DNA of 7,772 nt from an uncultured Haloferula sp. (GTDB taxonomy: Bacteria > Verrucomicrobiota > Verrucomicrobiae > Verrucomicrobiales > Akkermansiaceae): the NCBI GenBank assembly GCA_946481625.1, contig CAMLOZ010000143.1, positions 1-7,772 on the forward strand. The letters run 5' to 3'. Shown piece by piece: positions 1 through 6,098 of this stretch. Made by a program: the position numbers and the translations under genes. How positions within the stretch are numbered: the first letter of the stretch is position 1; the number at the start of each line of letters is the position of its first letter. Under the pieces are notes generated by a model. The model was not told the origin of the DNA, did not search any database, and saw nothing but the letters and a program-made list of their open reading frames with translations.

Positions 1-500
1 TAGAGCAATTTGCCATTCCGGAAGAACGCGAAAACCCAGCGGCCGAACTCGACCCATGCGGCGATCGCCTCACCCCGGACTTGGAAAGCACGGGCGGAAA
101 CGTCAAATTCCTTCGGGCTACGAGGCGGCAGATCTCCGTCGCCAGGCGACTTCAGCACCACGCACAGCAAGGTCGCGGCATCCTCATCCTTCGAGACCAG
201 GAAGGTATCCGAAAGCTGTCCGGCCATGGGATCGGCGCGGACCCCGAGGCGCTCCGCATGCATCGCGGCCAGATCCTCGAACAGGGACTCATCCGTGCTG
301 GAGGCCTTGAAAGGCAGGGCGTGCATCCCGCGGACCGGGAACAGCATCGCCAGATTACCTCCCGGCAGGTTGCTCAAGTCCGAGGCGCGGGCCGGACCGT
401 CGGCCGTCTGGAGGACAAAGCCCCCGGTGCTCGCCTGCTTCCAGATCTCCCACCCCCGGGCACCGGGGACAAGCAGCGTTGTTTCCTGTTGTTTGCTCAA
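1..500 (-). CDS. GspL-like type II secretion protein, N-terminal part (runs off left edge)
   Basis: This is an open frame of 166 codons starting at a TTG and still open at the window edge, so the C-terminal part is missing. The start is well supported: an AGGAGGT-type ribosome binding site lies 6 bases upstream, inside the end of gspK, and the TTG shares two bases with the gspK stop codon (TTGA). The protein begins SKQQETTLLVPGARGWEIW. It has no signal peptide or membrane segment in the visible part, so this portion is probably cytoplasmic. GspL normally follows GspK in type II secretion operons and has a cytoplasmic actin-like N-terminal domain that links the GspE ATPase to the inner-membrane platform. 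The alternating beta pattern (LAMLFPVRGMHALPF near residues 50-64, LLCVVL near 111-116) would fit that fold. Sequence similarity alone is weak, so the name rests mainly on gene order. It could instead be another lineage-specific component. Confidence 0.6.
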   Translation of the reverse strand, partial: MSKQQETTLLVPGARGWEIWKQASTGGFVLQTADGPARASDLSNLPGGNLAMLFPVRGMHALPFKASSTDESLFEDLAAMHAERLGVRADPMAGQLSDTFLVSKDEDAATLLCVVLKSPGDGDLPPRSPKEFDVSARAFQVRGEAIAAWVEFGRWVFAFFRNGKLL

Positions 501-1435
501 GGCACTACCTCCTCGGTTCGTTCCAAAACCGCCGGTCGTCCCGTGCGGTTGCGCACGATGACCGTGATTTTTCGTTTGGCACCGGCAACCGTGCCGATGC
601 TTTCAATGCGTTGCGTGGCGTCGTTGACGGTCATCCGGCCGGAAATTTCAGGGCGCATGCTGGTGTCCACACCGAGGAGTGCAAGCGCTTGCTCCAGTTG
701 TTGGAACGGAGCGTCGTCCTCGGTTTCGCGGATCCCATCGGGCCCGCGCACGGTTTCGGGAATCACCGCGGCTTCCTCGACCGAGACCTCGGCAGCCACC
801 GCGATCAACTCCGCGGAAGCCTCGTTCAAGTCGAGCTGACCGCTGCTCCAGATCGTGAACCAGTTGCGCCAGTCCGGTTTGAGCGCCTCGACGTAGTCCA
901 TCCCCTTCACCAGCCGCACCTCGTCGAGATTGTAGAAGGGGCGGTTGAAGGGCTGGTTGAGGCGGCCTTGGGCAAGGTACCAATCGGACTCGGCACCGGT
1001 CAGCCCGGTTTCATCATTGGTGTCGACCCAGTCGATGAGGCAGTCGGTCACGGCCTGCGCTTCGTCGAGCGTGAGCCCCCAGTCCATGAACATGGACTTG
1101 AGCAACTGTTCGTCCTGTTTGAGCACCAAGGCGTTGATGTTGAATTTCTCGCCCTCTGAAATCAGGCGCACTTCGAAGCCCTCGCCGTTCTCCTCGGACA
1201 TCTGCCGCAAAAGGGGATCGGTCCGCTTGACCGCGGGATTCGCTCCGATCGCGATTCCCATCTCCGCCAGTTGCCGGGCACGGAAGCCGTGGACCTGGGC
1301 GGTGGCCAGATCGACATCGAAGGAAACCACCCGGATTGCCGCCATCGTCGCCATCGCGAGGATGGCAATCAGCCACAACACCGCGACGAGCGCGGAGCCG
1401 CGAACCAAATGCCTGCGTGGATTGCGAATCATCAT
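497..1435 (-). CDS. gspK: Type II secretion minor pseudopilin GspK
   Basis: A 312-residue protein of normal length for GspK, the large minor pseudopilin thought to cap the pseudopilus tip. A short basic leader ends at Gly13 and is followed by the hydrophobic segment SALVAVLWLIAILAMATMA. Prepilin peptidase would cut after Gly13. Residue +5 of the mature chain is Ala rather than the Glu seen in the other pseudopilins, which is a known GspK trait. Family motifs follow: EGEKFNINALV (94-104), DCLIDWVDTND (131-141), GAESDWYL (147-154), FYNLDEVRLVKGM (167-179) and LDLNEAS near 201-207, which introduces the second helical repeat of the large periplasmic domain. The ATG overlaps the gspJ stop (ATGA), so translation is probably coupled. 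GspK is expected to associate with GspI and GspJ. Confidence 0.95.
   Translation of the reverse strand: MMIRNPRRHLVRGSALVAVLWLIAILAMATMAAIRVVSFDVDLATAQVHGFRARQLAEMGIAIGANPAVKRTDPLLRQMSEENGEGFEVRLISEGEKFNINALVLKQDEQLLKSMFMDWGLTLDEAQAVTDCLIDWVDTNDETGLTGAESDWYLAQGRLNQPFNRPFYNLDEVRLVKGMDYVEALKPDWRNWFTIWSSGQLDLNEASAELIAVAAEVSVEEAAVIPETVRGPDGIRETEDDAPFQQLEQALALLGVDTSMRPEISGRMTVNDATQRIESIGTVAGAKRKITVIVRNRTGRPAVLERTEEVVP
507..514 (-). promoter_or_regulatory. Strong Shine-Dalgarno site for the gspL-like gene
   Basis: GAGGAGGT on the minus strand lies 6 bases before the TTG at 500-498 and within the last codons of gspK. It is one of only a few near-consensus ribosome binding sites in the window. It decides the start of the downstream gene, which has no ATG near its beginning. 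Confidence 0.75.
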
Positions 1436-2250
1436 CGGTTTCCTCCATTTTCCCTTCCGCCCCCTCCACCTTGCCCACCTCTCGGACCACCGCCACCGCC
1501 AGGAACATTGATATCAATTCCCCCTCCGGGCTGCGGCGGCCCACCACCACCACCACCACCGCCGCCGCGCTGTTGCTGCTGGAGCTGGCGCATCATCACC
1601 TCGGGATCCTGCTTCGGGGGGATCCAGAAAATCTGGTTCATGACCTCGCCATCGCCGCCGAAGGCGACCGTCAGCTTCATCTGCAGGGGCAGTCTCCCGA
1701 CCAGATCCCAGTCATAGGCCCACTCCATGGTGCGGCCGTCCAGCACCTCCCATTCGAAAAGGCGCACATCCTCCAGCAACACGACTTCCGCGAAGGGCTC
1801 CAAGCTCTCGTTGGTCTGCTGGTTGTCGCTATCCTGCAGGATCTCTTCCTCGTAATAGTAGAGGACGATGTCGATGAAGCCGTCGCGGCGCGGGACCGTG
1901 GAAAGCTTGACCGCCTTCGCGACCTTCTCGGTCCCGCCCCAGGTGAAAGCGAGCGGCACGTTCTGCAACGTGAGATCGGAAAGATAGCGTGCCCCCGCAT
2001 CGCTGGAGGCGAGCTCCATCCGCGCGTTCCCCGGCAGGGTGCCGAACATCTTGCCGAGAAGCTCGAACATCGCCTTGCGCTCGCCCTCCTCGTTCTGGGT
2101 GTTCACCACGGTCTGCCCCAGGAGCATGCTGGCCTGCTGGGTGCGGAAGACCATGATCATCACGATCGCAAAGACCAGCAGCGCGAGCACCAACTCGAGC
2201 AGGGTGAAGCCATGGCGCAGCCGCGGTCGTATCGGTGCGGCAGCTCTCAT
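1432..2250 (-). CDS. gspJ: Type II secretion minor pseudopilin GspJ with a Gly/Pro-rich C-terminal tail
   Basis: A 272-residue pseudopilin. The leader MRAAAPIRPRLRHG ends at Gly14. The mature N-terminus starts FTLLE with Glu at +5, then a hydrophobic helix (about 15-36). GspJ forms the tip complex with GspI and GspK. The pseudopilin body runs to about residue 218 (NQIFWIPPKQDPEVMM). It is followed by a tail rarely seen in this family: QQQQ at 224-227, nine glycines at 229-237, PPQP at 238-241, then more glycine runs up to GGNR at 272. The tail gives the protein a length above the roughly 200 residues usual for GspJ. The ATG overlaps the gspI stop (ATGA), and the stop overlaps the gspK start in the same way. 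Assignment as GspJ rather than another minor pseudopilin rests on gene order and the body sequence. Confidence 0.92.
   Translation of the reverse strand: MRAAAPIRPRLRHGFTLLELVLALLVFAIVMIMVFRTQQASMLLGQTVVNTQNEEGERKAMFELLGKMFGTLPGNARMELASSDAGARYLSDLTLQNVPLAFTWGGTEKVAKAVKLSTVPRRDGFIDIVLYYYEEEILQDSDNQQTNESLEPFAEVVLLEDVRLFEWEVLDGRTMEWAYDWDLVGRLPLQMKLTVAFGGDGEVMNQIFWIPPKQDPEVMMRQLQQQQRGGGGGGGGGPPQPGGGIDINVPGGGGGPRGGQGGGGGRENGGNR
1435..1587 (-). repeat. Low-complexity Gln/Gly/Pro-coding tract, including (GGT)6, at the 3' end of gspJ
   Basis: This stretch codes for residues 222-272 of GspJ. On the plus strand it shows six uninterrupted ACC units (1543-1560) flanked by GCC triplets, and further CCG/CCA/CCC triplets follow toward 1440. 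Because the unit is three bases, gain or loss of copies would lengthen or shorten the glycine run without breaking the frame. The tract codes for a flexible, probably disordered segment. Confidence 0.85.
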
Positions 2251-2684
2251 GGTTGGTAGAGGCGCGAGTAGCGCCAGGTTTCGGCCATCTGCTCCTGCAA
2301 AACACCGCCTTCAAACCAGCGGGCGACCACCTCGATGCGGTACATCTCCTGCAAAAGCTGCCCGTCCTCGTTCTCAATCTCGGGCAGCAGCTCGATCGTG
2401 GTCTCGATCTCCATGCCCTGGTTCTCCATCTCCTCGACGGCTTCCGACTTGCTGCCCTCCTCAAGCACCGGCTGGGACATTTCCCGCACCAGCGCGCTCT
2501 CCAGAAGACGGTTGATCTTCAACTCCTTCTGAGCAGCGGAGGCGAGATCCGCGGTGCGGTGCAGGGCGATGGCGAATCCCGTGGCCGCGATCGAAAACAC
2601 CCCGAGCGCCAGAAGGACTTCCAGAAGCAGGAAGCCCCGGGCGGCGCGCCGCATGCCGCGGCTTGGACGTGGGGTGAATCTCAT
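2247..2684 (-). CDS. gspI: Type II secretion minor pseudopilin GspI
   Basis: A 145-residue protein, close to the usual GspI length. The leader ends at Gly17, followed by FLLLEVLLALGVFSIAATGF with Glu at mature position +5 and a hydrophobic helix typical of pseudopilins. The remainder is a small, acidic periplasmic domain (many Glu between 60 and 110) ending TWRYSRLYQP. GspI nucleates the GspI-GspJ-GspK tip complex. The gene starts 13 bases after the gspH stop and its stop overlaps the gspJ start. I see no good ribosome binding site before the ATG at 2684. A second in-frame ATG at 2654 would leave a very short leader of seven residues, so the longer form is preferred but not certain. Confidence 0.9.
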   Translation of the reverse strand: MRFTPRPSRGMRRAARGFLLLEVLLALGVFSIAATGFAIALHRTADLASAAQKELKINRLLESALVREMSQPVLEEGSKSEAVEEMENQGMEIETTIELLPEIENEDGQLLQEMYRIEVVARWFEGGVLQEQMAETWRYSRLYQP

Positions 2685-2697
2685 GATGGTGAAAGGC

Positions 2698-3288
2698 TTA
2701 GTAAATTTCGGAAGAACGATCGCGAACGCTGGCGGTCAGCGGATGGAACTCCACCACCTCCCAGCTCTTCCCCAATTGGAAACGAACCGCGAGGGGTTCG
2801 CAAAAGCCCTCGGGATCGAAACGCCAGATCTGACGGGTCTTCGCATCGATCGGTATCCAGATATCGCTGGCCCAGCGACGCACGAAAAGCTGCATCTCCT
2901 CCCCCGCTTCCCACGTGTCATGAATGCTGTTGAAGCGGTTTTGCTCCTGCTCGCCGGTCTCCTCCACCGTTGCCGCGAGGGCCGCGGCGGCTACCTCCCG
3001 CCGTTCCGGTTCCAGGACGGATTCGGCCAGAGGCATGAGACTCACCCGGTTGGCATAGAACTCCAAGGCATACGGGCGCTGCTGCAGAGAGGCGAGCGTA
3101 CGGGCGCGCTTCGCGAGAAGTCCCACATCGCCGGAGGCAGCGGCCAGCACCCGCTCGTCCCGGGAGAGCATCATCATGCCGATGGCACTCCCCGCGATCA
3201 CGGCGATGGCCAAGAGAACGATGACGATCTCCAGAAGCGTGAAGCCGCGCGCGGCAACCTTATTTGGGATCCTGGCTGCTGAGATCAT
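2698..3288 (-). CDS. gspH: Type II secretion minor pseudopilin GspH
   Basis: A 196-residue protein from the ATG at 3288. The leader MISAARIPNKVAARG is followed by FTLLEIVIVLLAIAVIAG, with the prepilin peptidase site after Gly15 and Glu at mature +5. The rest is a periplasmic domain with an acidic, charged middle (PERREVAAAALAATVEE, about 94-110) and a beta-rich C-terminus ending SSEIY. GspH lies between the major subunit GspG and the tip complex in the pseudopilus. The frame stays open further upstream, to 3339, but that would overlap gspG by 80 bases and give an overlong leader. The 3288 start still overlaps gspG by 29 bases, which suggests translational coupling, and no clear ribosome binding site is present. 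GspH is the least conserved pseudopilin, so its name leans on its place between gspG and gspI. Confidence 0.88.
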   Translation of the reverse strand: MISAARIPNKVAARGFTLLEIVIVLLAIAVIAGSAIGMMMLSRDERVLAAASGDVGLLAKRARTLASLQQRPYALEFYANRVSLMPLAESVLEPERREVAAAALAATVEETGEQEQNRFNSIHDTWEAGEEMQLFVRRWASDIWIPIDAKTRQIWRFDPEGFCEPLAVRFQLGKSWEVVEFHPLTASVRDRSSEIY

Positions 3289-3700
3289 CTTCGGTGCCGG
3301 CCTGGCCGTCTTTGCCCATGCTGAAGAGCTCGAATTCACTCGGATCCTTCGTGCCGGGGAACTTGTAGCCGTAGGGATTGTTCCACGGATCGGTCGGGAC
3401 GCGGTCGGCTATCTTCGTCCAGCGACGCGGGACGGGGGTGCTGGACGGCTTGGTCACGAGTGCCTCGAGGCCCTGCTGCTGGGTCGGATAGTTGCCCGCG
3501 TTGAGCTTGTAAGTCTTTAGCGAGGAACCGATCGCGTTGAAGTCGGCATCGACCCGCTGGAGCTTCGCACCATCGCCGATGCCACCGATCAGGGCGATGG
3601 AACCACCCAGGAGCACGGCGATGATCCCGAGGACGATGACCATTTCAAGCAGGGTGAAACCCGCGGCGACGCGCTGACGGATGGACTTCTGGTATTTCAT
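3260..3700 (-). CDS. gspG: Type II secretion major pseudopilin GspG
   Basis: A 146-residue protein matching GspG throughout. The leader MKYQKSIRQRVAAG is cut after Gly14, giving FTLLEMVIVLGIIAVLLGGS with Glu at +5. The family hallmarks follow: YKLNAGNYPTQQQGLEALVTKP (64-85), the VPTDPWNNPYGYKFPG block (101-116), and the C-terminal FSMGKDGQAGTEDDL (126-140), which corresponds to the calcium-binding loop that stabilises the subunit. GspG polymerises in the periplasm to form the pseudopilus that pushes folded substrates through the outer-membrane secretin. It is the first gene of the minus-strand operon here, consistent with it being the most abundant subunit. No strong ribosome binding site precedes the ATG. 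The secretin (GspD), ATPase (GspE) and platform protein (GspF) are not in the window. Confidence 0.97.
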   Translation of the reverse strand: MKYQKSIRQRVAAGFTLLEMVIVLGIIAVLLGGSIALIGGIGDGAKLQRVDADFNAIGSSLKTYKLNAGNYPTQQQGLEALVTKPSSTPVPRRWTKIADRVPTDPWNNPYGYKFPGTKDPSEFELFSMGKDGQAGTEDDLSSQDPK

Positions 3701-3849
3701 GGATGGTGCAATGCGGTTGCTGGGAAAAGGATTACGCCTGAGAAAACACCGCGGGAATCAAAAGTTGTCTGGAAAATCCGCCACAATCACAGCGGGCTTC
3801 TTCCTTGCGCCCGGAGGAACTTTCCCCCACCCCTTCCGGCAAACATCCC
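3701..3849. promoter_or_regulatory. Divergent intergenic region between the gspG operon and the polyamine synthase gene
   Basis: A 149-base region with no convincing gene. It must hold the promoters for the leftward pseudopilin operon and the rightward synthase gene. It is visibly richer in A/T than its surroundings between 3721 and 3790 (for example the AATCAAAAGTTGTCTGGAAAA stretch around 3756-3775). I cannot pick a confident -35/-10 pair on either strand. A GGAGGAA at 3813-3819 looks like a ribosome binding site but sits 30 bases before the synthase ATG. Confidence 0.5.
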
Positions 3850-5073
3850 ATGAACAAGGTTCTCCTCATCGGCGCCGGGGGCGTCGGCAGCGTCGTCGCC
3901 CACAAATGCGCCATGGTTCCCGCGGTTTTCGGCGAGATCACGCTGGCGTCCCGGACGAAATCGAAGTGCGACTCCATCGCCGCGGAGGTCAAGAAGCGCA
4001 CCGGCCGGGACATCGCGACCGCCCGGGTGGACGCCGACGACCCGCTTCAAACGGCTGATCTCATCCGCAAAACCGGCGCGACCCTCGTCATCAACGTGGC
4101 CCTTCCCTATCAGGATCTGGCCATCATGGATGCCTGCCTGGCGGCCGGGGTGGACTACCTCGACACCGCGAACTACGAGCCCAAGGACGTGGCCAAATTC
4201 GAGTACTCCTGGCAATGGGCTCTCCACGACCGCTGGCTCGCCGCCGGACGCTCCGCCCTGCTCGGCTCCGGCTTCGACCCCGGCGTGACGAACGTTTTCA
4301 CCGCTTGGGCGCTCAAGCACCACTTCGACGAGATCCACACGCTGGACATCATCGACGTGAACGGCGGCAACCACGGCAAGGCCTTCGCGACGAATTTCAA
4401 CCCGGAGATCAACATCCGCGAGGTGACGGCCGAGTGCCGCCACTGGGAGGACGGCAAGTTTGTCGAAACCCCGCCGATGTCGAAGCACCAGGCCTTCACC
4501 TGCCCGGACGGCGTGGGCACCTACGAGATCTACCGGATGTATCACGAGGAACTCGAGTCGCTGGTGAAGCACATCCCGACGATCAAGCGCGCCCAGTTCT
4601 GGATGAGCTTCTCGCCGAATTACCTCAAGCACCTCGAAGTGCTGCAGAACGTAGGGATGACCCGCATCGATCCGGTCATCTACAACGGCGTGGAAATCAT
4701 CCCGCTGCAGTTCCTGAAGGCCGTGCTGCCGGATCCCGGCGAACTCGGCCAAACGACGAAGGGCAAGACCTGCATCGGCAACGTCATCACCGGAGTAAAA
4801 GACGGCAAGGCGAAGGCCATCTACATCTACAACATCTGCGATCACGAGGCTTGCTTCGCCGAAGTGGGCAGCCAGGCAATCTCCTATACCACCGGCGTTC
4901 CCGCCATGATCGGGGCCAAGCAGATGCTGGAAGGCAAGTGGCGCAAGCCGGGCGTCTGGAACATGGAGCAGTACGATCCCGACCCCTTCATGGACGATCT
5001 GAATGTCCATGGGCTGCCGTGGCAGTTCATCGAGCTCACGCCGGAGCAAGCGGCGGGATTCGTAGTGGCCTGA
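3850..5073 (+). CDS. Carboxynorspermidine synthase (carboxyspermidine dehydrogenase, saccharopine dehydrogenase family)
   Basis: A 407-residue cytoplasmic enzyme, the usual length for the family. It condenses L-aspartate beta-semialdehyde with 1,3-diaminopropane or putrescine and reduces the imine with NADPH, giving carboxynorspermidine or carboxyspermidine. Visible signatures: the Rossmann loop GAGGVG (8-13), LASRTKSKCD (32-41) where the adenosine phosphate of NADPH is held, VINVALPYQDL (80-90), VDYLDTANYEP (101-111), LLGSGFDPGVTNVF (137-150), FATNFNPEINIREV (179-192), YHEELESL (231-238) and SYTTGVPAMIGA (345-356). These blocks distinguish it from lysine-pathway saccharopine dehydrogenase. 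The ATG at 3850 puts the Rossmann strand at the very N-terminus; an upstream in-frame TTG at 3805 would add 15 residues of no apparent use. No good ribosome binding site precedes the ATG. nspC, the next pathway gene, lies 2 kb downstream. Confidence 0.95.
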   Translation: MNKVLLIGAGGVGSVVAHKCAMVPAVFGEITLASRTKSKCDSIAAEVKKRTGRDIATARVDADDPLQTADLIRKTGATLVINVALPYQDLAIMDACLAAGVDYLDTANYEPKDVAKFEYSWQWALHDRWLAAGRSALLGSGFDPGVTNVFTAWALKHHFDEIHTLDIIDVNGGNHGKAFATNFNPEINIREVTAECRHWEDGKFVETPPMSKHQAFTCPDGVGTYEIYRMYHEELESLVKHIPTIKRAQFWMSFSPNYLKHLEVLQNVGMTRIDPVIYNGVEIIPLQFLKAVLPDPGELGQTTKGKTCIGNVITGVKDGKAKAIYIYNICDHEACFAEVGSQAISYTTGVPAMIGAKQMLEGKWRKPGVWNMEQYDPDPFMDDLNVHGLPWQFIELTPEQAAGFVVA

Positions 5074-5078
5074 TTCCG

Positions 5079-6080
5079 ATGATCCGATCATTCCTTCGAA
5101 TCGGCATCGCCGCGGTCCTGATGTCCGCCGGCATGGCTGCAGATGTGAAAGTCGAGGCCGTGGTCCTGGAACTTCCGAATGCTGTGGCGGATCCCTTGAT
5201 GGAGAAGATCCGCGGCGGCGAAGCCGAGCCTTTGAGGGATCTCGTCTCTCCCGAAGGCACTCCCGGGGAGAATAGCGGTGCGAAGCTGATCGCCCGCTTC
5301 GAGGCCACGGAGTTCAAAGACGGCAAGGCGACCCACACCGTCAACCACGACGCCGCGGACAACCGGGAGGAGACCTTCTTCTATCAGGTCACCGCCAAGG
5401 ATACCGCGGCCTCCACCCGGATGATCGGGATCTCGCTGCGGGTGAAGGGGGGGAACACCCCTCCGCTCAAGAACTGGCGGATCGATCTCCTGTCACCGAT
5501 GACGAAGGAGTGGAGCTTCTCGGCCCGGCATCGCTCCAAGGAGACCTCGCGGATCGTGCTGGAGAAAGCAAGCATCCTGCCTGACCTCGAGAAGGCCGGA
5601 TCCAGTTGGCTCGCCTTCCGGATGATGGAGCGCGCGAAACCGGTCCCGAAGCGCGAGCAGAAGCTCGCGGCCAGGACATTCGCCGCGGATCCGGACGAAT
5701 TCTACCGGGTGGAATGGCGCTTCCGGGAGGCCGCCGAGGTACGTTTCTCGCACGAGGACACGAAGAGCATGGCCGACGGAAAATCGGTGATCGATCTGGA
5801 CGACAAGAAGCAGCGCTACGGTCCCGCGGGCGAGAAAGTCCACTTCACCCGCAAGGCCATCGGCTACATGTTCCGGGCGAATTCGGAGCGCTTTTTGGAG
5901 AGCAAGGGCAGCAAGACGAAGATGATGAGATGGGATGTCTCCCGCTCGAATCACGAACCCGACCCTTTCCCGGTCGCGATCCAGCGCCCTGCCAAGCAGA
6001 TGGTCGTGGAATACAAAGGCAATCTGGGAGAGAGCAGGGAGCAGCCGAGCAGGATCGTCACCGAATTCATCGCGGACTGA
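5079..6080 (+). CDS. Exported protein of unknown function
   Basis: A 333-residue protein that I do not recognise. It begins MIRSFLRIGIAAVLMSAGMA, a good Sec signal peptide (basic start, hydrophobic core about 6-19), with likely cleavage after Ala20 or Ala21, so it should be periplasmic or outer-membrane associated. No lipobox cysteine and no second membrane helix are seen. The mature part mixes beta-strand-like segments (VKVEAVVLELP 23-33, GAKLIARFEATEF 67-79, MIGISLRVKG 115-124, SWLAFRMME 176-184) with long charged stretches rich in Lys, Arg, Glu and Asp. There are no cysteines and no obvious catalytic motif. The start lies 5 bases after the synthase stop, so the two are probably cotranscribed, although no clear ribosome binding site is present. 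The stop is 18 bases from the end of the convergent dehydrogenase gene. A beta-rich domain shared with secretion-related proteins of this phylum is possible but unproven. Confidence 0.85.
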   Translation: MIRSFLRIGIAAVLMSAGMAADVKVEAVVLELPNAVADPLMEKIRGGEAEPLRDLVSPEGTPGENSGAKLIARFEATEFKDGKATHTVNHDAADNREETFFYQVTAKDTAASTRMIGISLRVKGGNTPPLKNWRIDLLSPMTKEWSFSARHRSKETSRIVLEKASILPDLEKAGSSWLAFRMMERAKPVPKREQKLAARTFAADPDEFYRVEWRFREAAEVRFSHEDTKSMADGKSVIDLDDKKQRYGPAGEKVHFTRKAIGYMFRANSERFLESKGSKTKMMRWDVSRSNHEPDPFPVAIQRPAKQMVVEYKGNLGESREQPSRIVTEFIAD

Positions 6081-6098
6081 GCAGGAGGGGGGCTCGAC

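Noticed and set aside
10..1159. Several plus-strand open frames over the gspK and gspL-like genes
   Set aside because: They are shadows of the minus-strand genes, with biased Ser/Arg/Pro composition and no motifs, while the minus-strand proteins have clear family features or a strong start signal.
1540..1590. Triplet repeats considered as a possible CRISPR or other array
   Set aside because: There are no spacers and no conserved longer repeat. It is a simple in-frame glycine-coding microsatellite within gspJ.
1336..2259. A 307-codon plus-strand frame opposite gspJ
   Set aside because: It is antisense to a clear pseudopilin gene; its Thr and Leu runs come from the triplet repeat read backward.
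3805..3849. Upstream TTG start for the synthase at 3805
   Set aside because: It would add 15 residues ahead of the Rossmann strand, which normally lies at the very N-terminus, and the nearby GGAGGAA lies downstream of that TTG, so it cannot serve it.
4215..5078. Long plus-strand frame running into the exported protein gene, which could suggest a 621-residue fusion
   Set aside because: The part before 5079 overlaps the synthase in another frame and is an Arg/Pro/His-rich shadow. The signal peptide at 5079 marks the real start.
3787..5091. A 434-codon open frame on the minus strand, longer than the real gene opposite it
   Set aside because: It is antisense to the carboxynorspermidine synthase, whose protein is strongly conserved along its whole length. 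The reverse frame has a low-complexity look (Val, Gly, Arg, His rich), as expected from GC-rich codon bias on the other strand.
6081..6098. Possible bidirectional terminator between the convergent genes
   Set aside because: The 18-base gap contains a G run but no inverted repeat followed by a T run on either strand.
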